From positions 1 to 64,000 of the forward strand of contig NZ_JAAWWD010000033.1 in the NCBI RefSeq assembly GCF_021404545.1: a stretch of 64,000 bases of DNA. Reading direction: 5' to 3'. The stretch's first letter is position 1; the number at the start of each line of letters is the position of its first letter. Shown here piece by piece: positions 1 through 8,099 of the stretch. Under the pieces are notes generated by a model. That model saw nothing but the letters and a program-made list of their open reading frames with translations, ran no database searches and was not told the origin of the DNA. The translations under genes and the position numbers were made by a program. The DNA comes from Aestuariivita sp. (GTDB lineage: Bacteria; Pseudomonadota; Alphaproteobacteria; Rhodobacterales; Rhodobacteraceae).

Positions 1-1
1 C

Positions 2-178
2 ACCAGCCCCGATCTGAACCCAATTGAGATGGCCTTCTCGAAGCTCAAAGCGCACCTGCGCCGGATCGGCGCTCGAACCTTCACCGACATGTTCCACGCC
101 CTCTCAGAAGCCTGCGACCTCTTCACACCGGAAGAGTGCTGGAACTCCTTCAAGGCTGCAGGATATGTCTCAAGTTAA
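2..178 (+). mobile_element. IS630-family transposase, C-terminal end (partial, cut by window start)
   Basis: Open reading frame running in from the left edge and ending in TAA at 176-178. The visible 58 residues begin SPDLNPIEMAFSKLKAHLRR and end in GYVSS. The NPIE motif carries the last acidic residue of the DDE triad of IS630-type transposases, followed by the usual short C-terminal helix region. Only the tail is present, so it cannot be judged whether the element is intact. Its stop codon abuts a second, unrelated IS remnant on the other strand, so this is a composite insertion scar. The family call is firm from the motif; the IS name is unknown. Confidence 0.85.
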
Positions 179-393
179 AGGTCGAGCGCTTTAATATGCA
201 GTCTGCCATTGAGGCGCTCCACCAAACCGCTCTGCATCGGCGGTCCCGGTGCGATGGAATGCCACTCAATCCCGCACGCGGCGACGAAGGTTAAGATGGC
301 GTTACTGGTCAGTTCGGTGCGATTGTTGGGGGCGACCATGCCGAGCCTACCTGCCTTGCCAACCCTTGGACGTGTCTCCGCCTGCCGCCCCAA
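175..393 (-). pseudogene. IS3-family transposase fragment (integrase core remnant)
   Basis: The minus-strand frame encodes NNRTELTSNAIL, then GIEWHSIAPGPPMQSG and LVERLNGRL. This matches the stretch around the last acidic residue of the IS3-type DDE integrase core (family form: NGTELTS, WHYIAPGKP, FVESFNGRL). The expected sequence before and after is missing: the reading frame stops right after HIKALDL, and upstream the frame dissolves into non-IS3 sequence. This is a decayed fragment of about 70 residues, not a working gene. It lies tail to tail with the IS630 end. Confidence 0.65.
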
Positions 394-568
394 ACGTGCC
401 AGCCCGATGGCGTGGTGCCAATCGGCGGGTTTGAATTAGGCAATTGGCACCGTATCATCGCGAAGGACCTTCTTGCCGGGGCTGGGCCGATTTTGGGCGC
501 CACGCGCATTGGGGGCCGCGAACTTCAACCAGTGTGAGGCCAGATCCATCGAGACAAAACACTAAGAC
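394..568. other. Insertion-scar DNA between IS remnants and the permease gene
   Basis: No convincing gene. A minus-strand frame between about 420 and 560 contains DLASHWLKFAAPNARG, which looks like broken protein-coding sequence, possibly more transposase debris, but no family could be named. The APC permease start codon at 569 follows immediately and has no strong ribosome-binding site, so the native upstream region of that gene may have been replaced. Confidence 0.35.
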
Positions 569-1801
569 ATGCCTGATCCCGCCCCCCTTGATCCTGCCAC
601 GCCCGCGAAGTTGCGTCGGGCGCTGACCACTCCTTTGCTAACGCTCTATGGGCTTGGCGTGACGGTCGGCGCCGGTATCTATGTTCTTGTCGGTGCGACG
701 ACGGCCGAGGCGGGCCCATATGCTCCGGTAGCGTTTCTTGTGGCGGCTCTTGTTGTCGCCTTCACGGCCTTTTCCTATGCCGAGCTGTCGACCCGCTATC
801 CGGTCAGCGCAGGCGAGGCGGCTTATGTCGAGGCCGGGTTTCGGGCTGGATGGTTGGCCACGGTTGTCGGGCTTGCCGTTGCGCTCTCTGGGATGGTTTC
901 CGCGGCCGCCGTGGCCATTGGGGCGGCGTCCTACCTCCAGAGCCTTTCTGGAGTGTCTCAAGGGCTTCTGACGGTTTTCGTCGTAGTCGTGATGGGATTG
1001 ATCGCGCTTTGGGGCATCACGCAATCGGTCACCGTCGCGGCGGTCATCACTGTGATTGAGATATCGGGCCTGCTCTTCGTCATGGTCTGGGGTTTTGGCA
1101 TTGCCGAGCCGCTGGGCGTGGCCATGAGCGAGGTTATCCCGCCGCTTGCCGGACCGCACTGGATCGGTATCGGGGCCGCGTCGCTTTTGGCGTTCTTTGC
1201 CTTTGTCGGGTTCGAAGACATCGCGAATGTTGCCGAAGAGGTCAAAGATCCCGTGCAGACCATGCCAAAGGCGATCCTCTGGACGCTTGTGCTGGCGACA
1301 CTGCTCTATATCGGCACGTCGACCGCTGTGCTGGTGGCGGTTCCGCTGGACGATTTGGCCTCGTCGGCCGCGCCGCTGTCCTTGGTCTTCGTCGGCGCGC
1401 CCGACACGATCCAGCAGAGCTTTGCCGTGATCGCCATCGTCGCCACGGTGAACGGTGTGCTGATTCAGATGATCATGGCGTCGCGTGTCCTCTATGGCCT
1501 TGCGGATCGGGGCCATTTGCCAGGGCCTTTGGCGACGGTCTCGCGCAGAACGCAAACGCCGGTGATCGCAACGCTCTGCGTGGTGGCCATTATTCTTGTG
1601 TTGGCCTCGGCCCTGCCGATCGATGCATTGGCCGAGCGCACCTCGCAAATCGTGCTGTTTGTTTTTGTGTTGGTCAACCTCTCCCTCATTCGGCTGAAGC
1701 TGAGGGGCATGTCAGAGGCCGTGCATTTCCGGGTTCCGATGGCGGTGCCCGTGCTTGGCGTGGTGACGAGTGCGCTGCTGTTTGCGACTGCGTTTCTTTA
1801 G
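569..1801 (+). CDS. APC-superfamily amino acid permease
   Basis: A 410-residue, very hydrophobic protein with roughly eleven or twelve membrane segments. The first segment (about residues 20-42, GLGVTVGAGIYVLVG) holds the GAGIYVLVG-type glycine-rich unwound helix of amino acid-polyamine-organocation transporters, and GFEDIANVAEEVKDP near residue 214 is the typical cationic amino acid transporter-like loop. It should import an amino acid or amine across the inner membrane by proton or substrate coupling. ATG 569 is used because the first transmembrane helix begins soon after; no clear Shine-Dalgarno is visible and IS debris lies directly upstream. It converges on the GntR regulator gene, so it may or may not belong to that regulon. 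Confidence 0.85.
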   Translation: MPDPAPLDPATPAKLRRALTTPLLTLYGLGVTVGAGIYVLVGATTAEAGPYAPVAFLVAALVVAFTAFSYAELSTRYPVSAGEAAYVEAGFRAGWLATVVGLAVALSGMVSAAAVAIGAASYLQSLSGVSQGLLTVFVVVVMGLIALWGITQSVTVAAVITVIEISGLLFVMVWGFGIAEPLGVAMSEVIPPLAGPHWIGIGAASLLAFFAFVGFEDIANVAEEVKDPVQTMPKAILWTLVLATLLYIGTSTAVLVAVPLDDLASSAAPLSLVFVGAPDTIQQSFAVIAIVATVNGVLIQMIMASRVLYGLADRGHLPGPLATVSRRTQTPVIATLCVVAIILVLASALPIDALAERTSQIVLFVFVLVNLSLIRLKLRGMSEAVHFRVPMAVPVLGVVTSALLFATAFL

Positions 1802-1937
1802 GGGGATCACGATTGGTCGGGGCAATCGGGGGAGATCACCGGAGGCCTGCATGCAACCCGTGCGCCTGCCCCATGGTGCCATTTCTGTGTTGCGTAATCC
1901 GCCCCCGCCAATCGCCTTGTTGTCGATAACAGCCCGA

Positions 1938-2651
1938 TCAGGACTGGCCGCGCAGGGCGTTCTCCAATTTGCTGGCCCCAAGCTTGAGATCGCGGCGGAT
2001 CAGTTTCGCGGCAAGGGCCGCGTCACGCTGAGCAAGGGCGCTCAGGATCTTTTGATGGAAGCTGTACCCGCTCAAACCCCGTCGATAGGTTTTTGACAGC
2101 ATGTTCCGCGTCGGTCCGATGCGCAGCCAGAGGTTGTTGATCACCTGCCAGAGCACCGGCGATCCGCAGAACCGATAGAGCCCGAGATGAAACCGGGAAT
2201 CGAGGATCAGCCCATCCTGATATCGGCCAGCTTCTACACAGTCACGCATGTCTTCATTGATCCGTTGGAGGTCGTGCACTGCCTGATCCGTGATCCGGGC
2301 GGTTGCCAGTTCGGTTGCCATGGGCTCCAAGGCCAGGCGCACACGGGTGACGTCCAGATAATCTTCGGCCGAAAGCTTGGGAATGGAATACATCCGCGTT
2401 TCGGACAGCAACAACCCTCCCTCGTTGGCAAGCCGGGTCATGGCATCGCGGGCTGGGGTCAGGCTGACGTCATATTGCTTGGCCACGTTTCGGGCCGTGA
2501 TCTTCGCGCCTGGCATCCACTCTCCGATCAGGAGCCCTTCGCGCAGCGCCTCGTAAACCTCATCCGACAGGGTCAGCGGGTCGGCGGCGGAAAACGCCGC
2601 TTCGGTCGGCGGCGAGGTCTTTGCGGTTTGGGGGGGTGTCAACGGGGCCAT
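1938..2651 (-). CDS. GntR-family transcriptional regulator, FCD (FadR) subfamily
   Basis: Predicted 237-residue regulator. Residues about 25-90 form the GntR winged helix (LSDEVYEALREGLLIGEW through SLTPARDAMTRLANEG), and the rest is an all-helical FCD ligand domain with the metal-binding pattern D-x3-H (DSRFHLGL) and a later FHQKIL histidine. The frame could open upstream at 2762, but ATG 2651 is preceded by GAAGGACC and starts just before the conserved domain, so it is preferred. The gene is divergent from the decarboxylase/ABC operon, with two palindromes in the shared promoter region. It therefore most likely represses that operon and responds to its substrate; the ligand is unknown. Confidence 0.88.
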   Translation of the reverse strand: MAPLTPPQTAKTSPPTEAAFSAADPLTLSDEVYEALREGLLIGEWMPGAKITARNVAKQYDVSLTPARDAMTRLANEGGLLLSETRMYSIPKLSAEDYLDVTRVRLALEPMATELATARITDQAVHDLQRINEDMRDCVEAGRYQDGLILDSRFHLGLYRFCGSPVLWQVINNLWLRIGPTRNMLSKTYRRGLSGYSFHQKILSALAQRDAALAAKLIRRDLKLGASKLENALRGQS

Positions 2652-2814
2652 CTGGTCCTTCAGGGCGCGTGTCGGGGCTGGGTGCCCACACCGGAAATCT
2701 GCGCTGGATCTCCGGGCTGCGAGGGGCGCTGTCGCAGTTGGTGTCGAACAGAGCGTGAGCATGCCATTTTCCCGTCGGTCCTTGCAAGGCCTTCAGCCCG
2801 CGTGGTGTCGCAGA

Positions 2815-2832
2815 AAAATGACATATCATTTT
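2815..2832. promoter_or_regulatory. Operator palindrome 1, probable GntR site
   Basis: Reads AAAATGACATATCATTTT, an 18-bp inverted repeat with one mismatch from the perfect palindrome downstream. It sits in the intergenic region between the GntR-family gene and the decarboxylase gene. Centre-to-centre distance to copy 2 is 34 bp, close to three helical turns, as expected for two dimers bound on one DNA face. Confidence 0.75.
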
Positions 2833-2848
2833 TAGTTGCGCGAGATCT

Positions 2849-2866
2849 AAAATGATATATCATTTT
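2849..2866. promoter_or_regulatory. Operator palindrome 2, probable GntR site
   Basis: Reads AAAATGATATATCATTTT, a perfect 18-bp palindrome. It ends 17 bp before the preferred ATG of the decarboxylase gene (2884) and immediately precedes its GGAGGA ribosome-binding site. A protein bound here would cover the start region of the transcript, consistent with repression of the downstream operon. Confidence 0.8.
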
Positions 2867-2883
2867 TACAAATGGAGGACAGG

Positions 2884-4152
2884 ATGTCTGAGTCTGAATT
2901 GCGCCACGCCTTTCCCAAGGGAGGCGCGTCATGGCCTGATCTAAAGGCCGAGATGGCGGAATACTCCGCCGATGATGCCGACTGGCGGCACGGGCGCGTG
3001 CCCATGTTCGTGTTCAAGAATGACGCGGAAACGCAGGACATAGGGCGCAACGCGTTCTTTGAATACTTCACCGAAAACGGGCTGGGCGGGACGCGCGCCT
3101 TTCACGGTGTGGGCCGGATGGAACGGGAGGTTCTCGATTATGGTCTTGCCCTGTTCGAAGCGCCAGACACCGGCGTTGGCGTCTTCTCTCCGGGCGGCAG
3201 CGAGAGCATCTTTATCGCCGTAAAGGCGGCCCGCGATGCATATCGTGCCAGAGCCGGCGCGGCGCAGCTTGGGTTGAACATCGTTATGCCGGTATCCGCG
3301 CATGCCGCATTCGACAAAGCGGCTCAGACCATGGATCTTGAGATCCGCCGCGCGCCGCTGCGCCCGGACATGCGGGTCGATATCGCCGCCTTGGGCGCCC
3401 TGGTGGATGATTGCACCATGCTCATTGTCGGCTCTGCGCCATGTTATCCGCATGGTGTGGTGGATCCGTTGGAACAGCTGTCGGATATGGCGGTGGATCG
3501 CGATGTTTGGCTGCATGTCGATGCCTGTGTCGGTGGCTGGATCCTGCCGTTTTACCGCCGCAACGGGCGGGAGGTCGGGCCATTTGATTTCACCCTGCCC
3601 GGCGTGCGGTCTCTGTCCGCCGATCTGCATAAATTCGGGTTTTGCCCAAAGCCGGCCTCGACCGTTTTTTTCCGGGACCGCGCCGATCAGGAGCGGGCAC
3701 AGTTTGTTGCCGATGCCTGGCCTTCGGGCGTGTTTCGCACCGCCACCCTTGCCGGAACGCGGCCCGCTGGCGCGGTTGCGGCCGCCTGGGCCGTTCTCAA
3801 CCATCTGGGCAGTGTCGGCTACGCGCGCGCTGCCGACCGGCTGGCCACGATGACCGATGCCTATGTCGCGGATATCCAGGCCATTGACGGGATGCAGATG
3901 TGGGCAAAACCCGACATGTCGCTGATCAATTTCGGATCGCACATTCATGACATGACGAAAGTCGCCGCGCAGATGACGCAACGGGGCTGGCTGACCACAC
4001 TGACGCGTCGGCCTGTCGGTATCCACATCATGATGTCGCTCCTGCATGAGGAGCCGCGCCAGCAATACGTGGCCGATCTTAGGGCCGCAGTGCATGCCAG
4101 CGCGTCTGACACACCGGTACCGAACATGGCCTCAACCGGCTACGCGAGTTGA
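2884..4152 (+). CDS. PLP-dependent group II decarboxylase / S1P-lyase-like enzyme
   Basis: A 422-residue fold-type I PLP enzyme related to aromatic-amino-acid/glutamate decarboxylases and sphingosine-1-phosphate lyase. The Schiff-base lysine is K250 in SADLHKFGFCPKPASTVFFR; the PLP-carboxylate partner region HVDACVGGW lies near residues 215-223. The S(A/V)D-x-HK(F/Y)G-x-x-PK form resembles the S1P-lyase branch more than classical glutamate decarboxylase. ATG 2884 is chosen because GGAGGA lies 5-10 bases upstream; an in-frame ATG at 2872 overlaps that site. It is the first gene of an operon with a TauABC-like importer 47 bp downstream. The likely role is decarboxylation or C-C cleavage of a small imported amino compound; the substrate is not known. 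Confidence 0.82.
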   Translation: MSESELRHAFPKGGASWPDLKAEMAEYSADDADWRHGRVPMFVFKNDAETQDIGRNAFFEYFTENGLGGTRAFHGVGRMEREVLDYGLALFEAPDTGVGVFSPGGSESIFIAVKAARDAYRARAGAAQLGLNIVMPVSAHAAFDKAAQTMDLEIRRAPLRPDMRVDIAALGALVDDCTMLIVGSAPCYPHGVVDPLEQLSDMAVDRDVWLHVDACVGGWILPFYRRNGREVGPFDFTLPGVRSLSADLHKFGFCPKPASTVFFRDRADQERAQFVADAWPSGVFRTATLAGTRPAGAVAAAWAVLNHLGSVGYARAADRLATMTDAYVADIQAIDGMQMWAKPDMSLINFGSHIHDMTKVAAQMTQRGWLTTLTRRPVGIHIMMSLLHEEPRQQYVADLRAAVHASASDTPVPNMASTGYAS

Positions 4153-4199
4153 CGCTTATGCGCAGCCTTTGAAAGACCACGTCAACAGGGAGAGAACAA

Positions 4200-5246
4200 A
4201 TGAAACGGAAACAAGGGCTTTCACGCCGCGACCTGATGAAGCTCAGCGGGAATATCGGTCTGGCCAGCCTTGCGGTGACGCCCTTTGGTCTTGCCACGCC
4301 CGCGTTCGCACAAGACCGGAGCCTTGTGCTCAGTCATTTCGCGTCGGTCAATCCGCAGAACTATGCGCGCGCGACCGGATCGCTGGATCAGGCGTTTGGC
4401 GATGCCGCTGCGGTCGAGTTTCGCGGGGTGAAATCCGGCCCCGATATCCTGACGGGCATGGCGGCGGGAGCGATTGATATGGGCAATATGGGGTCCAGCC
4501 CGATGATTGTCGGCATGGCGCAGGGGCTACCGATCTCGATGATTTACGTCCACAAGATCATCCGCGAAAGCGAGGCGCTGATCGTGCGCGAGGGCGCCGG
4601 TATAGACAGCCTCGAAGATCTGCGCGGCCGCAAGGTGGGCACGCCCTTCAACACCTCGGTTCATTTCGCGGTTCTGGCGGCGCTCGACAGCGTTGGCCTC
4701 AGCACGTCCGATGTCGAGTTGGTCAACCTGCGGCCTGACGCAATCGTGGCGGCCTGGTCTCAGGGCGCGATCGACGCGGCTTATATCTGGACCTCGGTCC
4801 TGGCCAAGCTGGAGCAGGATGGTGGCCAAACCATCTTCACCACCGGCGATCTGGCCAAGGACGGTGTTCTGCTGCTCGATGGCTTTGCCGTCCGCAATCG
4901 GTTCAAGGAAGAAAACCCGGATCTGGTGCTGACCTGTCTGCGGGAACTGGCCCGGATCGATGCCCGTTTTGGGGCGGCCCCCGATGAGGTGGCCCAGACG
5001 ATGACCGATTTCCTTCAGATCGACCGCGCATTGGTGCAGCGCTTTATCGATACCACTCACACGCTGACGCCCGAGGAACAGGCCAGCAAAGAGTGGATGG
5101 GCCTGCCGGGCGACACCGATACCGGCATCCAGCAGGCGCTGCAAAAACAGGCGCAATTCATGCTCGACACAAACCAGATCATGCAGATGCCCGATCTGAC
5201 CCAGTACATCGATTCAAGCTTTATCGCGCAGATGCTAGAAAGCTGA
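4200..5246 (+). CDS. ABC transporter substrate-binding protein, TauA/SsuA (NitT/TauT) family
   Basis: A 348-residue periplasmic binding protein. The N-terminus carries SRRDLMK and a hydrophobic stretch ending PAFA at residue 37, a twin-arginine-like signal peptide. The mature part follows the TauA pattern: SGPDILTGMAAGAIDMGNMGSSPMIV, then SEALIVREGAGIDSLEDLRG, then KVGTPFNTSVHF and DAIVAAWSQGAIDAAYIW. These segments line the ligand cleft in taurine/alkanesulfonate/nitrate binding proteins. It is preceded by AGGGAGAG. It should capture the substrate of the adjacent importer; the closeness to TauA suggests an amino-sulfonate or similar small zwitterion, but that is inference. Confidence 0.87.
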   Translation: MKRKQGLSRRDLMKLSGNIGLASLAVTPFGLATPAFAQDRSLVLSHFASVNPQNYARATGSLDQAFGDAAAVEFRGVKSGPDILTGMAAGAIDMGNMGSSPMIVGMAQGLPISMIYVHKIIRESEALIVREGAGIDSLEDLRGRKVGTPFNTSVHFAVLAALDSVGLSTSDVELVNLRPDAIVAAWSQGAIDAAYIWTSVLAKLEQDGGQTIFTTGDLAKDGVLLLDGFAVRNRFKEENPDLVLTCLRELARIDARFGAAPDEVAQTMTDFLQIDRALVQRFIDTTHTLTPEEQASKEWMGLPGDTDTGIQQALQKQAQFMLDTNQIMQMPDLTQYIDSSFIAQMLES

Positions 5247-5252
5247 CGATCC

Positions 5253-5279
5253 GTCGCCCGGCTTTGTCTGCCGGGCGAC
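5253..5279 (+). promoter_or_regulatory. Intra-operon stem-loop between binding-protein and ATPase genes
   Basis: GTCGCCCGGC, a 7-nt loop, then GCCGGGCGAC: a perfect 10-bp stem starting 6 nt after the binding-protein stop codon. There is no U-run, so it is not a clean terminator. Such hairpins commonly protect the upstream message from 3' exonucleases and let the binding protein be made in excess over the ATPase and permease. Confidence 0.7.
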
Positions 5280-5307
5280 ACACCGGTTTGCCGCAGGAGG
5301 TCCAGAC

Positions 5308-6132
5308 ATGCAGATCGAGCCTTATGAATGCGGCACGCGCTGTGCCCCGAGCGAGGCCAAGCTGGCCATAGAAGGGGTCAGCAAGATCTATGGCGCGGGG
5401 GCAGAGGCGGTTGTCGCATTGACCCCGATGGACCTGATGGTGCGAGACGGCGATTTCCTTTGCGTGGTTGGCCCATCGGGGTGTGGCAAGACGACCCTAC
5501 TCAATCTGGTCGCGGGCTTTGATACGCCAACAGGCGGATCCATCCGGCTGGATGGCCAGGAAATCTCCGGGCCTGGCGCGGAACGCGGCGTGGTGTTCCA
5601 GCAGGGAGCGCTCTTTAACTGGATGAACGTGCTGGAAAACGTCGCGTTCGGTCCACGTGCCACGGGCCATTCCGTGGCGGTCGCACATGAGCGTGCTCTG
5701 CGCACGCTCCAGATGGTGGGGTTGGAGGATTTCGTGCAGAAGTATCCCTATCAGCTTTCTGGCGGTATGCAGCAGCGTGTCGGCATCGCCCGCGCTCTCA
5801 CCAACGACCCGGAGGTTCTGTTGATGGACGAACCCTTTGCCGCGCTGGACCAACAGACGCGCGAAGGCCTTTTGGGAGAAATCCGCGATCTGTGGAAGCG
5901 CACGGGCAAGACCATCCTCTGGATCACGCATTCGATCGAAGAGGCATTGTTTCTGGCCACCCATATCGTTGTGATGTCACCGCGGCCGGGGCGGGTCCGC
6001 GCCGCCTTTCGCAGCGAGTTCGGCACCAGCGAGGACCCCATGGTTGCCGTTTCGCCCGAGTTTGTGGCGGCCAAGCGTCAGATTATCGAACTGCTCAGCG
6101 CCGAGGCGCCCAAGGAGGTCCTCGCCCAATGA
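5308..6132 (+). CDS. ABC transporter ATP-binding protein, TauB/SsuB-like
   Basis: A 274-residue nucleotide-binding subunit. Walker A is GPSGCGKTT at residues 55-63, the signature is LSGGMQQR near 150, Walker B LLMDEPFAALD near 172, and the switch histidine lies in WITHSIEEALF. Start ATG 5308 has GGAGGT 7 bases upstream. It overlaps the permease gene (ATGA, 6129-6132), so the two are translationally coupled. It powers import of the ligand bound by the upstream periplasmic protein. Family members serve taurine, aliphatic sulfonates, nitrate or thiamine precursors; the exact substrate is open. Confidence 0.92.
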   Translation: MQIEPYECGTRCAPSEAKLAIEGVSKIYGAGAEAVVALTPMDLMVRDGDFLCVVGPSGCGKTTLLNLVAGFDTPTGGSIRLDGQEISGPGAERGVVFQQGALFNWMNVLENVAFGPRATGHSVAVAHERALRTLQMVGLEDFVQKYPYQLSGGMQQRVGIARALTNDPEVLLMDEPFAALDQQTREGLLGEIRDLWKRTGKTILWITHSIEEALFLATHIVVMSPRPGRVRAAFRSEFGTSEDPMVAVSPEFVAAKRQIIELLSAEAPKEVLAQ

Positions 6133-6971
6133 CCGACACCTATTCCGGGTCTGAGACAGCCGCCCTTTCCCCGTCCGGGGCGCGGCCCAAAAAGCGCCTG
6201 CATGATCGATGGCTGACCTTCGGGACCTTTGCGGTTCTGCTGGGGTCCTGGGCAGCGGCAACCGGCACCGGTCCGTGGGAGCCGATCATCAGCCCGCTTT
6301 TCCTGCCCTCGCCCGCATTGGTGGTGCAGACCTTTCTCCAACTTTGGGAGAACGGGTTCCAGGGCAAGAGCCTGGGCGATCACATCGGCATCAGCCTCTA
6401 TCGGTTTTCGACCGCGTTTTTCTTTTGCATCGTGCTGGGCGTGCCTCTGGGCCTTTTGATGGGCATGAACAAGCGGGTGCGCGCCATCGTCGAGCCGCCG
6501 ATCCAGGCGATCCGCCCAATCCCCAAAATCGCGCTCCTGCCACTTTTTCTCATCTGGTTCGGAATCGGCAACCTGTCGAAGATCATCGTCATCTCGGCCC
6601 CTGTCTTTCCCATCATCGCCATCAGCGCGATGCAGGCCGTCCGCTCGGTCAGCGAGAAGAAGATACAGGCGGCGCAATCTCTGGGTGCCGGGCGATGGAC
6701 GGTGTTTTCACGGATCGTGCTGCCCGCCAGCCTACCGGGGATCTTTACCGGGATCCGTGTCTCGATCTCTATCGCGGTGACGATGCTGGTCGCTGCCGAG
6801 CTGACCGCGACGTCCGAAGGCATTGCCTGGATGGCACTGACAGCAGCAGAGTTTCTGGCGACCAATATCGTGATCGTGGCCGTGTTGATCATGGCCCTGA
6901 TCGGTTTTGGCCTGGATCGGTTGTTCTGGTTTCTGGAAACCCGCATCGTTCACTGGAGCGGCAAGGACTGA
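6129..6971 (+). CDS. ABC transporter permease, TauC/SsuC-like
   Basis: A 280-residue inner-membrane subunit with about six hydrophobic segments. The coupling (EAA) loop reads EKKIQAAQSLGAGRWTVF and is followed by RIVLPASLPGIFTGIR, typical of the NitT/TauT permease family. The frame is open further upstream, but ATG 6129 overlaps the ATPase stop codon (ATGA) and gives the family's normal length. It is last in the decarboxylase-transporter operon. The gene runs tail to tail into a minus-strand acyltransferase gene 27 bp away. Confidence 0.92.
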   Translation: MTDTYSGSETAALSPSGARPKKRLHDRWLTFGTFAVLLGSWAAATGTGPWEPIISPLFLPSPALVVQTFLQLWENGFQGKSLGDHIGISLYRFSTAFFFCIVLGVPLGLLMGMNKRVRAIVEPPIQAIRPIPKIALLPLFLIWFGIGNLSKIIVISAPVFPIIAISAMQAVRSVSEKKIQAAQSLGAGRWTVFSRIVLPASLPGIFTGIRVSISIAVTMLVAAELTATSEGIAWMALTAAEFLATNIVIVAVLIMALIGFGLDRLFWFLETRIVHWSGKD

Positions 6972-6998
6972 CTGGCGATGCACATGGCTGAGCCCGGG

Positions 6999-8099
6999 TC
7001 AGCGCCCTTCGCCGATCGGTCGCGCGGCGGGCGCGGGCGGTGGTTTGGGTCTGAACCGCCTGAAATATGCTTCAAGCGTGCGGAAACTGACCTCGGCGAT
7101 GGCAATGGCCAGCGCGCTATAGGCAAAAAGGATCAGCCAAGCCTCGGCCAAGCCAACCCTGTCGAGCACCCGTTGCGTGATATCCAGCGCGATCAGATGA
7201 TAGAGGTAGATGCCATAGCTGACCGCGCCGACCCGTGCGATCCGAGGTTGCCGGAGGGTGGCCATGAAGTCCCCTCTTTCCCGCAGGACAAGGGCGGCAA
7301 GGATTGCGGTCATCACGCTGTGGATCACGAAATTGGGCAATCCCCGCACATCCGCCGGAGCCAGATGCATGGTCAGCCCGAGGACCAAAAAGCCTGCAAG
7401 CGCCGCGCCGCGCCAGCCTAGAAGCCTGTCGATCAGGTCAAAGCTGCGACCCAGATGCAGCGCGATGGCCAGAAGCGAGCCCATCAGGATCGGTGCATAG
7501 GTCGCATAGGGCAGCGCGATGCGCACGGGCGCCTCTGTTTGGGGGGCATATCCCAGATCCAGCGGGGCAAGCGCCACGTTTAGCGCGACAAGGACCAGTG
7601 CAAACGGGATTAGAAGGCGCAACGGTACCACCAGCAGCAAGAGCGGCCACAGCAGGTAATACTGCTCCTCAACCGCCAGCGACCATGTCATCTCAAGGGT
7701 CGGAATATGCTCGGTCAGAAAGTTCGACAGGAACAGCACATAATAAGGGATCAGCGCGGCAAGCTCTGTCTCTCCCTTGATCACGACATAGTAGAACGAG
7801 ACCGCGCCCACGACGAGGAAATAGACAGGGACGATGCGGATCAGTCTGCGAATGTAGAAATGCTTGAGGTTGAAATGCCCGAACCTGTCTGCTTCCCGCA
7901 AGAGCAAGGTGGTGATCAGATATCCGCTGAGCACAAAGAAGAAATCGACGCCCAGAAACCCGCGACTAAGGGCAGGTGACAGATCGCCTGACACCGGTTG
8001 GGCATGATGCCACAGCACCATCGCGATGCAGATGAACCGCAGGCCATCGAGATTGGCAAAGCGGGTGCGGGCCCGGTAGGCCGCATAGTTGTCGCTCAT
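6999..8099 (-). CDS. Acyltransferase 3 (OafA/YrhL-type) membrane protein
   Basis: A 366-residue integral membrane protein of the acyltransferase-3 family. Near the N-terminus LDGLRFICIAMVLWHHAQPV supplies the family's first helix and catalytic histidine. Next come SRGFLGVDFFFVLSGYLITTLLLRE and FYIRRLIRIVPVYF, the R-x-x-R-I-x-P-x-Y signature, and EMTWSLAVEEQYYLLWP. Such proteins O-acetylate or O-acylate surface glycans, lipid A or other polymers from a cytoplasmic acyl donor. The start at 8099 is chosen because the conserved region begins about 15 residues later; an upstream in-frame start at 8261 would add a low-complexity tail. It stands alone, with no glycan genes beside it, so its acceptor is unknown. 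Confidence 0.88.
   Translation of the reverse strand: MSDNYAAYRARTRFANLDGLRFICIAMVLWHHAQPVSGDLSPALSRGFLGVDFFFVLSGYLITTLLLREADRFGHFNLKHFYIRRLIRIVPVYFLVVGAVSFYYVVIKGETELAALIPYYVLFLSNFLTEHIPTLEMTWSLAVEEQYYLLWPLLLLVVPLRLLIPFALVLVALNVALAPLDLGYAPQTEAPVRIALPYATYAPILMGSLLAIALHLGRSFDLIDRLLGWRGAALAGFLVLGLTMHLAPADVRGLPNFVIHSVMTAILAALVLRERGDFMATLRQPRIARVGAVSYGIYLYHLIALDITQRVLDRVGLAEAWLILFAYSALAIAIAEVSFRTLEAYFRRFRPKPPPAPAARPIGEGR

Noticed and set aside
638-1648. Long minus-strand open frame of about 336 codons inside the permease gene
   Set aside because: It is antisense to a clear APC permease and its product is a low-complexity, arginine- and histidine-rich shadow of GC-rich coding DNA.
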